The notes below the pieces were generated by a model, which worked only from the letters and a program-made list of their open reading frames with translations, made no database searches and was not told the origin of the DNA. The position numbers and the translations under genes were made by a program. Below are positions 36,698 through 46,203 of a stretch of DNA of 64,000 nt, piece after piece; within the stretch, counting starts at the first letter, position 1, and the number at the start of each line of letters is the position of its first letter. Source of the DNA: Acephala macrosclerotiorum (Eukaryota; Ascomycota; Leotiomycetes; Helotiales; Mollisiaceae); NCBI GenBank assembly GCA_014904845.1, contig MU119243.1:62001-126000 (forward strand), written 5' to 3'.

Positions 36698-37378
36698 TGG
36701 CGTGACTGGCGGTTGCTGAGCAAGACTCGGAGATTTTGAAGGGAGGAGATCCAGGCAGGAGTTGAAGAACGAGGGCCAGACATTCAAGGCGAGAGATACA
36801 GGGTGGGATACTCAGGGCGGAACATTCGGAGCAGGATAGTCGGGACAGACATTCAGGAAATTCAGAGGGAGCACGCATGATTGGGGGTTCTCGTGAGCAC
36901 AAAACCATACTTTCTTTGGTCCTCTCCTCTGCTTAGAATTTTAGTCTTAGAATAATCCAATTTCGTCGCTTTTGTCACCTCAAGCCAGGAATCCAAACAT
37001 GCGTTCATATTAGAGGCCGTCATTTCTTTTTAAGTATCCAACGACAGTTGGACGATTCTCATGAAGAGCAAGTCGCGATTCGAGATCGCACTTTCATTGT
37101 TGTTTCATTTTTACCACCCCCTGTAAACGTGTGTTCACAACACTCCTCCTTCTAAAATTTCCCCCGCGCGTTTGAGAAAGATTGGCTTTCCTTGGAGGGT
37201 GCGATGGGATGGGGGCCGAAAACGCGGGGTAATTGAGCGAGGGTGATGGGGTACACAACAAAGAACTAAAACTAACTCAACTTCATACCACCAGATACAG
37301 TAAACTTCGCCTGCATTCCAGTTTCATTATTACGTAATTCCGGAAAAGAACACTTCCAAAAGCAACCAGCATCCAATC
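36698..37378. other. Intergenic, convergent gene ends
   Basis: No gene is seen. It holds the 3' regions of member A and of the reverse-strand carotenoid-oxygenase-family gene. Confidence 0.4.
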
Positions 37379-39091
37379 TCAAATAATAGGTTCCAAAGCC
37401 CCCCTCCCACTAACCACCACCTTCCCAATCTCCCTCACAATACTCTTCCTCCCCCTACTCTCCGTCGCCTCCACCCAATTCCCATGAATCTGAGCCTTAA
37501 CGTGAAACGGCAACTCCACAATCGCAATCGGCCTCTCAAACTCCTTCGTATCGATAACCACCAAATCACATCTACTCTCCTTCCTCCTCTCGACCATTGC
37601 AATCACCCATCCATCTCCCTCAAGGGCGTCTTTCGATCTTGGAATGAAGATTGGTTCTTGGACGAGTGAGTCGTCGCCGGCGTAGAAATAGCGCGTTTGA
37701 GAGGTTTTGTTGGAATGCATGGCGAGGGCGTTGAGACCGTGAAATATGTTTTTGCTGCCGTCGGATTTTTGAGGGAGGAAGACGTCAAGGAATAACCACT
37801 CGTATTCTTTGGTCATGAATCGCTCGTCTATTCGCGGGAATTCACAGGGGAGATCGAGTGTGATCACCGGATCAGGGATCGAGCTCCCACTTGGATTGCT
37901 CAAATCGAGCTCCCAACGCACGAAATCGGCTTTCGTCTCAGGGGAAGGCATTCGTCCATCATCTGGTGGGAAGAATGGGAATGCGTTGTCGTGGACGCGG
38001 GATGATTCGAGGTAGATTTTTCCGTTCTTCTCCCAGGCGCCGGCGGTGTGGATCGGCATGCAGTTCTTCCATTCGTAATGTCGATATTCGCCTGCTTTCC
38101 AGCCTTCAGGGAGAGGAGTGTTGGAGCGGCGAGGGCAGACGATAAATGTGGCTTTGAGGTTATAGTCCCAGGCCCAGTGTTGGCGACCGGCTTTCATGCG
38201 TGTGATATTTGCTTCGAAGGGCCAGCAGACGAGGACGAGGAAGTTCTCTGTGATGGCGCAATCGTGGATGAATGCGCACCAGGGGGACTTGATCCAGAGT
38301 TCTTCAGTCTTCTTGCCGTTCTTGTCGAGAGTGTATGTTGCAACATCACTACTCAGGTCAGTCCTAAAACTCCCATGCCGCGTGGGAAACCTTTCTCACA
38401 GTGTTGCGAGACCTTTTGCTTCATATCCAAACACAACGAGTTCATCTGTAAAAGGATCGACCTTCGGGTGGGCAGTGAAAGTTTTGCTCTTGATCTGTGG
38501 ACCAAATGGATCATACTGCAGAGTCTCTAACGTATCTGGATCAACGGCATAGGGAAGTGCAACCTCTTTCAGCGCAAGAAGTTTCTCGGCCCAGAGAACT
38601 AAGTTGGTATTGGCAGTGGAATCAACAGCAGCTCTGACACAGGGATGATGCGTGAAGGGATTTCGATAGAGTCCGAATAGGGCCTTGTTGGCCTTCCGCT
38701 CGAGCCTGTAGCGTTCTGTCTCGATGTACTTAGTCTTCATGTCTACGTGACCATCATGGAACCGAAATGCAGAGATGTTTCCATCGCCGTCAATTGGAGC
38801 ATTGTTTGGGTCTGGAGGGACGAAGGGATCGCACATGACTCGGTAGAAGGTCCCTCTGATTTCCTTTGGGATCTCGCCGAGGACGATAAGGTTGCCAATC
38901 TCGCCTTCCAGTCGGCATGGTAAACTGGATCCAGCAAGGTCCATTGCGACTGGCCATTTTGATGTCAGACCGTAAAGACCTGAATTCTCATCGTTCGTCG
39001 TTCCATCTGCTGAAGCTTTTGAGGGAGGTAGGACATCAGGAGCTAGAAGTTTATCGCTACCATTGGTTGAGGCGTCTTCTTCGATAGCCAT
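37379..39091 (-). CDS. Carotenoid/stilbene cleavage oxygenase family enzyme
   Basis: Exons 39091-38400 and 38351-37379, with a 48-bp intron (GTGAGA donor, ACTGAC branch), give 554 aa in a consistent frame. The seven-bladed propeller family uses four histidines to bind Fe(II). Candidates are in TFTAHPKVDPF (about residue 207), WCAFIHDCAITENF, CMPIHTAGAWEKNG and KAQIHGNWVEA (about residue 520). The N-terminal block GEIPKEIRGTFYRVMCDP matches the family's conserved G-x-(L/V)P-x-x-(L/I)-x-G-x-(F/Y)-(Y/F)-R. Fungal members cleave carotenoids (torulene, retinal-forming) or stilbenoids such as lignostilbene and resveratrol. Substrate cannot be decided here. The second histidine block FIHDCAITENF departs slightly from the more usual HDF(A/G). 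No signal peptide, so probably cytosolic. Confidence 0.9.
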
Positions 39092-40122
39092 TGTATGATG
39101 AGAGTCGATTTTTATCGAGGTGGTCCGGGGTGAGAATGTGTTTGGTAGGTGAAGAATGTCAATAATGAGTAGTTGTGAGCTTCTTTATAGCCAAGGATGT
39201 GCACTCTCAATGCATTGCTGACATTCCAAGCCGCCATCAAAGTTGCTCCATGCGGTGCGACTCGATAACATGTGCTGAAGAGATATCCAACGAGTCTCCT
39301 CAACGCATCCGTATTCGCGGTTCTTAGCCGAAAGCTGACACTCGATGCTGGCCGGGGCTAAACCTAAATTCAAATTAGACGGCTTCAATAGGCGTGGAGT
39401 GAACCCACGTCTCGGAGAAAACCCCCCAAGGTCCAATCCCCCGCAATTTTGCATTTTCCAGATTTCAAAACCAACAATCGCAATTGGCCAGAACCAGTGC
39501 CCAGATTCCTGGAAATGGCAGGAAATGGGCCTGCAATGATCTGCAGTTTAGCCAACCCCACAGATTGGGGTAGGCCCCGCTGGAATGAACCCTCATCGTC
39601 GGGATAAGCCCCCACTTCGCCATCCCGCCATGGCTCCCGCTCCGCCCATCGAACGCCGGCTGTTCGAGAATGTACCAGATACGGAAGGACTTTAATATCT
39701 TGAAATTTGTTGCACATCTCAGCCGTTTTGGGTATTTCCCATTTGGTATTGGCCCGTCACCGCCCTTTATCCACATGGAGTAAACGTCCGAGCCGTGATG
39801 ATGACCCTTTATGCCTAGCAATGAACCAAGTCCTCTGGGACAATTAAAGGACTTTGTTGCCCATCTCAGTTCTAGCCAAAGCTCTTTTCGTTCGTAGTTG
39901 ATTGGACTCACCCAGCTCTTTAGGGAATGTTTGGACGTTGGGATGACACCTCTTCAGTTCAAATGACGTAGATGGTCACCAGAAGCACCCCACCAATCAA
40001 TTAGGCAGGCATTCCAGGATGAACTTCTTCCCTCCTTTACGATCGTGTGAAGGCATCAAATACCTCTTGTAGTATGTTCGATGAGGGAATCCAGAATCCA
40101 CCGAATTTTTCTTCTCCTTCAG
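39092..40122. other. Intergenic, between two reverse-strand genes
   Basis: No supported gene. A 148-codon minus-strand frame at 39465-39911 is W/G/R-rich, lacks a recognisable domain and overlaps equally open frames on the same strand, so it is treated as chance. The segment contains the transcription factor's 3' end and the oxygenase promoter. Confidence 0.35.
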
Positions 40123-42253
40123 TCATACTGTAACTCTCTCAAAGCGTTCAAGTAAGTCATTGACCTCCGCCATGGTGTCCGTATCGACGTTCTTGATATT
40201 TCCGTGTGGGGTGTGGCTCTCGTTAGTGTCGAGAAAGATGGTAGTCAGATGCCAAAACTCCAGGGCATTCTTCATGAACCCGATCTTCTTGAACTTAAGG
40301 TGATCGATGTTCTCAAGATGATGATCCCAAACTGTCTTCCATCGTGTTAAGCCCGTCCGGATGTGCTCAAGATTCTGACAGCCGGCAAAGTTTGCCTTCG
40401 CAGTGAAGATTATGGTATTGAATGCTTTGTGTCGTTAGTAGAATTCAGCGCCTAGATAGACTATATGACTAACCATTGATGATGCTAAACAAATTGAGTG
40501 TCGATAGCATCTCAAGATCTTGTTCTTTTGCTGCATCCCAGTCTTTGCCCAGAATCAGTCTGAGACAGTCTGACAACGAAAGCCAAGGCGAATCGCGAGC
40601 ATCAAACAGAGAATTGGCGCACACAAGATCACTGGTGGCCGAGAATGCATCATCGGATGATGGCAGATCGCCCATTATCTCAGTGACCATCAGACGGGGA
40701 GGATACCGATAGAATATCGTGTATTGGCAGTCGACTAGGAAGATGTATGACATGAGCCTAGTCACAAATTAGCCCGAAACCTGACTGATGAGAAGGTGCC
40801 ACGCCTACCGTATTCTAGCCTCTGCGTTGATGTAAGATGTCCAATCGAAAATCTGAAAATCACAAGAGTCCTCCCTGCTCCACTTATTGGTCGCAGATGT
40901 CAAGCCTAACAAGCGTGCGGCAGACACAATTTCGGAATAGCGTTGCGTACGCATGCGCCGTCGAGAAATAGTGCAACTGCCCCAGTTCTGCATGACGACA
41001 ACGAGAAAAGTCGCCTGCAGTGCTTCAATAGCTGAATCAGTCTCATCGGGTAAGGGATGTTCAGTTTGGAATATTCGAGTGAAGTTCCTGTTTCCAAAAG
41101 CATATTCCTCGGCGATGTCATAGCACTGACGAGCCATGCTAGCAGTATCTCTGGGAGAGGAGTATGTTGCTCCAATGAGGAACACCGAAAGCAAGAGTGG
41201 CAGCGAAACTGTCTCGAAGTTGAAAGTTGGCTGGTGCAAGATTGGACAATTGGGATGCCAGTTCTCGAAATATAACCTTGTGAACTCAGTCAGGTTCTCG
41301 ACAGTGAGGAGCATTTCAATCGTCTCGTCGTCGACTTGTTGACCCGTTCCACCACGATGTGCCGACAGAGACTGCTGGGTGATATTCAGTTGACGTTTGA
41401 GGTCAGTCAAGCGATTGCTCAGCTCGTCACAACGTTGAATCTGTTCCAGGAATGGCTGACCTTCCGAAGTATCGTTAAGAAGAAATTCCAATGTCGGATA
41501 TTGGGGTGCGTGTAGTGAGTCTTCAACGGCGTGCATGAAGTCGTGGGGAAATGGCGAGAAGCGGGTTACTGTGGGAAACGAAAGAACTGGAGTTGCTGTT
41601 CCTGTCGAAACGCCAAAGAAGTCAGGAAGGGTCTCTCTACCGGGCTTCGTGTAGTTGAGGAGGAACTGAACACGCATTCTTTGATGTCTGTTGGCATCCT
41701 GAGCTTCGGCGATGCTCGGTGGCTCGTGGATGGTCGGGTCTGGTGTCGACGAGAAACCAAATTCGGCAAGTGTACTTGACACTTCTGGGGTGATGACTCT
41801 TTGCCTTTGTGTGCTTTCCGAGAGCGAGTAGGTGCATGTCAGGCCATTTGCTAAGCAGCCTTCGCAAGGGAAACCCCTATCGCAGCCCTTCTTCGCACGT
41901 GCACAAGCGTCACATACTTCTTTCTTCTTCCCGCGTTGCTTTGGTTCGGGAAGTGGTCGATTCCTTCTGGAGCTGCAAGATTTTGCATGTCGGCGAGCCG
42001 CATCACTGGTCTGTTAGTCAGGCATCGCTGAGGGAGGAGTTACCGACCCTCGGAAGAATCCCTTGCTGCAAAAGGGGCATGCAACACTGCGTTGACCTGC
42101 ATCTGAAAAATCATTTCAGCACGAAATGGAAGATATCGGTGTGAGGGACGACTCACGTGTAGCTTCATGTCTCCTTAGGTGGCTGTTACTAGAGAAAGTT
42201 GAGTGACAGAGGTGACATTTGAAGGTAGCCAAGCTCTTCGCAGCCGGAAGCAT
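40123..42253 (-). CDS. Fungal transcription factor with two C2H2-type fingers and a Zn2Cys6 cluster
   Basis: Exons 42253-42157, 42102-42048, 42005-40809, 40757-40474 and 40424-40123 give 644 aa with all phases consistent. Finger 1: C13-x2-C16-x12-H29-x3-H33. Finger 2: C41-x2-C44-x12-H57-x3-C61 (C2HC), read across a 42-bp intron with a GTCGGT donor. Both fingers are followed at once by a binuclear cluster C82-x2-C-x6-C92-x5-C98-x2-C-x6-C108 with the basic run GKKKE in front. A long region follows with the usual fungal_trans middle-homology character: TRLYFENWHPNCPILHQPTF, LPLLLSVFLIGATYSS, then AEARIRLMSYIFLVDCQ, typical of this class. It is nuclear and DNA-binding. Target genes are unknown; the GH7 gene 2 kb away is a neighbour but not a proven target. 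Confidence 0.93.
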
Positions 42254-43226
42254 TGAGACTGTTCTTAATATCTCCAGTCCTCGATGTTGGACGATCCAAT
42301 ATCCGAAGTCAGAAGCGGTGCATCCGAGGCATCTCCAGAGCAGAGGAGATAGGATTGATGATGGCTGAGATTTTGATGTTTGTTGATGATATGTTCCAAG
42401 AAGTTTCGAAATGCGGGGAAGCCTAAATTGTGGAGTACGCCGTTGGCGCGTCAGTCACGTGTAATGAGGAATGAGGATCTTCAGTTTGGTGGAAGAAGCT
42501 ATCTGGCTGCCTGTAAGAAAGTCCGAAATAGCGAAAGTGCGATCTGAATGCGAAGTAGGAAATTCTCTTATCTTACTGAAATTCAACTTAACGTGGCGCG
42601 GTATCAATCCGAATCGTGAGTGGGAGCTTGAAATCTTAGGGGCAATGTCCCTGGAATCTCGGCTACCTCTCCCTAAGGAAACAGCAGCAAAACTGGACGA
42701 TAATAAGACTCAGGAGAACAGTTCAATATAGGAAATGCTATTATTAAAATAGATAATCTACTACTAACAAGCGCAACCTCTGTGGATTGTTATGACTGAA
42801 AAATATACATCGAAGAAAGGCAATTCAAGGCTTGGCTACTGGAAAAGAGGTGCCCCAACCAAAACAACTTTAGACCTCCGCCCCATACCAGTCGACACGC
42901 TTCAAATATACACCATATTTGATCAATACCGAGGGTTTCTGTTGTATTATCCTTACTAGATTATCTAGTGCGACTTATCTACATTCAGTGAAAATATTCG
43001 GTACGTGAATCATAATAACGAATTCGAATTACCGGAAGACATCAAAGAAATCCATGCTTTTAATATCATAACACAGTCGATCAACGACACCACTCTATGT
43101 GACACAACTTCTCTGTAATCTTCCATACCTGAGAACTCTCGGCCCATCATTTAAACCTTAAAAAAAATATCAAACATCACCATTTGCCGACTAGATTAAC
43201 GCTACTTCTCTAGAAACATACAAGGC
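42254..43226. other. Intergenic, upstream of the transcription factor
   Basis: No recognised gene. An 86-codon plus-strand frame (42471-42731) begins with ATG and runs divergently from the transcription factor, but has no family signature. The rest is AT-leaning non-coding DNA. Confidence 0.35.
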
Positions 43227-43712
43227 TCAACGCATATCAAGAATAACTCTCGTAGTCTTCCCCTTCCCATGCTTCCCTGATTTCTGTTCCACTGTAACCT
43301 TTCTCGCGTGTGAGGTGTCCACTTCTATTGTTGAGGTTGGATGATGGAGAGTCATGTTATGGCTATGGGGTTGGTGAGGAAGTGTCTGCAACTGACTATT
43401 GTACACGGGATAGTGATGACCTATAACTGGCAAAGTTTGTGATTTGTTATTGTAGATGACCAATTCCCCAGCGTGAGGAGTTGGATTGCTACCGTGGATG
43501 ACTAGATCTCCGGTGTGATGTCGAGGATTGTTGTCATAGACGATTATTGGATTTTGGTTTTGGTGGTGTGGTAAGCTATGGGGGTGTTGATATTGATACA
43601 ACGCTTGATATCCTGTTTCCGGGAGTCTAAAAGAGGTGGTGTAAGCACAACTTGGTGCGGTGTAAGGGTATTGGCAAGCAGGACAGGGACATGTTCTAAT
43701 GATTTGAGACAT
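43227..43712 (-). CDS. Hypothetical His/Asn/Gln-rich small protein
   Basis: A 161-aa single-exon frame starting with ATG. A Cys-rich start (CPCPACQYPY) is followed by a His/Gln/Asn/Tyr-rich, low-complexity body. Inside is a twofold repeat, HTGDLVIHGSNP and HAGELVIYNN. The end is basic and more ordered (KVTVEQKSGKHGKGKTTRVI). No signal peptide or known domain is seen. Fungal proteins of this composition are common and functionally unassigned. The only support is the frame length and the internal repeat, so it may not be a real gene. Confidence 0.45.
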   Translation of the reverse strand: MSQIIRTCPCPACQYPYTAPSCAYTTSFRLPETGYQALYQYQHPHSLPHHQNQNPIIVYDNNPRHHTGDLVIHGSNPTPHAGELVIYNNKSQTLPVIGHHYPVYNSQLQTLPHQPHSHNMTLHHPTSTIEVDTSHARKVTVEQKSGKHGKGKTTRVILDMR

Positions 43713-44154
43713 TTTGGTGGCTTAGGTCGGGAATTGGAGAGGTTGTCACGTAGAGTCTGTCAAGTGACGCTCGAGGAATTTGAATTAAGAGAGATTATCG
43801 GTGACTACTGAAAGAAGCCTTGACCGTCTTTACTCCTCGATAAAGATAGTGAGTAAGTGGGGGAGAATGAAGAGCATAAATGGAGAGATAATTTATAGTT
43901 CTGTCAATATAGCTAGCTAAGTGGAAGCTATGATTCAGAGACAACTTGAAAGTGAATCTTCTGCAAATTTTCCTAATCACATCACTGCGATATTCACACC
44001 GCTTCTGTGAAGATCTCCAATTCGACTTCCTCTTTGTTTAGTCTACGTACAAGGTATCACGACTATATACAATCCACTTATTGCCTAACAGCTACAATTT
44101 TCAACATCCCATTCCACCACTCCTCAAGACAGCCTCTATCTCAGATAAACTCCA

Positions 44155-44387
44155 CAAGCACTGAGAGTAATACGGATTCAGAAGTGTAGGCATACCTCGA
44201 GACACAAGCATTAGCCCCCGTCTACCTAACCTCTCCACACTGACTCCAATGTCCCACCCGTCCCATTAGAAGCAGCCGTAGTCGTCGCAGCCTAAGAGCT
44301 AGAAGTCGTCGTCTTGCTCGTAATAGTGCTCGTGAAGCTAGCCGTAGCACTCGTCTTTGACATTGACGAAGAACTCGAGCTCAAGCT
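44155..44387 (-). pseudogene. Relic of a Ser/Thr linker and CBM1 cellulose-binding module behind the GH7 stop
   Basis: Directly after the GH7 stop codon the same frame continues as a Ser/Thr-rich linker (about 30 codons, SLSSSSSMSKTSATASF onward), meets another TAG, then more Thr/Ala. With a one-base shift, 44251-44155 reads GHWSQCGEVR, stop, TGANACVSRYAYTSE, and after a second shift NPYYSQCL. This is the skeleton of a fungal family 1 carbohydrate-binding module (HWxQCGGxGWTG...C...NPYYSQCL) with three of four cysteines left. The differences from consensus are largely G-to-A on the coding strand (W to stop, C to Y, G to R), as expected from RIP-like C-to-T on the other strand. Confidence 0.75.
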
Positions 44388-45602
44388 CTAACAACCACCA
44401 TCTCCCTGATCAAACGTACTCCCAATATCTCCCCACCTAATATTCGAAAACGTAGTGAAGGTCCCAGGGGTATTGGATTTGATGAGTGTCGGGCTTCCTT
44501 CTGTGGCATTGCAAGGACCAGAACTACCACTATCAAGCCAGTTCATGAATTGTCCGTTATCATTCCAGATACTGAATATGAGAACCATGCCTCGAGCAAG
44601 AGATTGGCCCATCGTTGTCAAGCCTCCGAGACTTGCAGCCGTGGCATCAGATGAAGAACACCAGGATGCAGTTATGGAGTCGAGTCCCGCTGTTGAGACT
44701 GCGTTCTTGATAATTTTTCCATTCTGGATGTAGAGGCGACGGATCTCTGAGAGGTTTCCGCAGCTGGTACCGTCTGTGGTGTAGAATTGGGTGATGACGG
44801 TCATGGGTTTCAAGGTGTCAACTGTCATGCCATTGCCGTAATAGGTATGGTTTCCCATGGCGTACGGGTTGAATCCACACCCAGATCCATCACAAGTATC
44901 GCCCTCACACGGATGAGGTGTAAAAGCCGTGGCGTTTGCGTTCGCTTCCCAAATATCCATTTCGTTGCAGCAGTAACCTTTCGAAGCCGTGTTCAAAGTA
45001 CCGTTGATCCAGGTCTGGACTGGACATTGAGCATCGCAGTATCCGGAACCGTAGGAGGCGCCACCGGGGTTGTATGAGGTTCGCCCGCCGGTTTTGTCCA
45101 TTTCTGAAAGGTAGAGAGCACCGTTCTCGCCGCAGACGAGGGTTGAGACGTCGACGTCAAAGCGGAGCTCTTGGTTCAGGAGTTGAAGCATCTCGTAGTT
45201 GCCGTCAGAGCCCAAGAGGTAGACACGAGGAGAGGCATTGCTGGTGACTCCGCTGCTTTGGACGTATTGATGGAGTGTCAGAGTATCTCCTGAGGTCGAG
45301 ACACCGGCGCTGGTGTAGTTTACTCCTTCGATAACGCAGTTTCGGGAGCAGGTCGCTTCGTCGGGGCATAGTGTTGGGTCTACACCTGTAGATGTTGTGC
45401 AGGTGGAACCGTTGGAGGTGTGAATCAAGTGGAAGTTCCAGTCAAGGACAACTGACGTGTCTCGCTGGACGCAGCCACCGCCGGTGGTGCATTTCCAGGT
45501 TGGCAATTTTGGATTGATGCTGGGTGTCTCTGTTCCAATTTGCTGGGAAGCGACGAGTGGAAGGGCAGCAGCAAGTGCTGTCAAGACAAGATTTTGGACC
45601 AT
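44388..45602 (-). CDS. GH7 endo-beta-1,4-glucanase (endoglucanase I type), secreted, without CBM
   Basis: Single-exon frame of 404 aa. The start is placed at 45602, where a typical signal peptide begins ([19 protein letters not shown]); an in-frame ATG nine codons upstream would precede it. The catalytic signature NEMDIWEA at residues 213-220 gives nucleophile Glu214, Asp216 and acid/base Glu219, the GH7 ExDxxE motif. Many cysteines (CNE-flanking [20 protein letters not shown]) fit the disulfide-rich jelly roll. The segment [13 protein letters not shown] resembles endoglucanases rather than cellobiohydrolases, and the protein is shorter than typical CBH1, suggesting missing tunnel loops. The enzyme hydrolyses internal bonds in cellulose. 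It ends right after the catalytic domain (QGDGGC); the remains of its linker and cellulose-binding module lie just downstream. Confidence 0.93.
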   Translation of the reverse strand: MVQNLVLTALAAALPLVASQQIGTETPSINPKLPTWKCTTGGGCVQRDTSVVLDWNFHLIHTSNGSTCTTSTGVDPTLCPDEATCSRNCVIEGVNYTSAGVSTSGDTLTLHQYVQSSGVTSNASPRVYLLGSDGNYEMLQLLNQELRFDVDVSTLVCGENGALYLSEMDKTGGRTSYNPGGASYGSGYCDAQCPVQTWINGTLNTASKGYCCNEMDIWEANANATAFTPHPCEGDTCDGSGCGFNPYAMGNHTYYGNGMTVDTLKPMTVITQFYTTDGTSCGNLSEIRRLYIQNGKIIKNAVSTAGLDSITASWCSSSDATAASLGGLTTMGQSLARGMVLIFSIWNDNGQFMNWLDSGSSGPCNATEGSPTLIKSNTPGTFTTFSNIRWGDIGSTFDQGDGGC

Positions 45603-46203
45603 GTTAGAACAAAGCGGACAGGAGTCCAAGACAGAGGGAACTGAATATTGGATGCCAAAGCCAGCTCAAGGAGCATTGTACGAAGTATATATCTACGTTG
45701 TCAATCCTGGCCTTATGAAAGTGGAATATTTATCGCTCTCGGTCCGTCGATCCGCGATTGGAGTTCAGATCTCGGGATCCGGAATGTTCATGATGCGGAA
45801 AAATATTTGAAGTGTAAATGAGATTACTCTTGAAAATTAATGCAGAAGTACCAGGATGTCGTACCTGCAAGGAAGAAGGGGCGAGGCTGCTCTGCCGGGA
45901 TCTCAATTTATCCCAGACATCGGGATTGGAAGAACTTTCTCTCTCCGGCCCTTAACTTCCGAGGTGAAACAAACAACTGGGGATCTCTGTATGCTGAAGC
46001 GGGGAGTGGTGGAGGGAAGCAAGGAACGAGATCTAAGTTGTTGCCAAGCTTAGCATTTGTAGCGGATTTAGTGAAGCTCCTTCTTATTCGAATATCAAGG
46101 ATAACGCCGAGATTATTACCTCCCTTGGCATGTCCAGGATTACTTACAGTACAATTTTACATACATTCTCCACCAGCAATCTTACATTCAACCCTCACAC
46201 TCA
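45603..46203. other. GH7 upstream region and 3' side of member B
   Basis: No gene is seen. The part nearest 45603 is the endoglucanase promoter and leader; the part nearest 46203 is the 3' flank of paralogue member B. Confidence 0.4.

Noticed and set aside
39465..39911. 148-codon minus-strand frame
   Set aside because: W/G/R-rich, overlaps other open frames on the same strand, no family signature.
42471..42731. 86-codon plus-strand frame divergent from the transcription factor
   Set aside because: Begins with ATG but has no domain or supporting context; kept only as a note in the intergenic entry.
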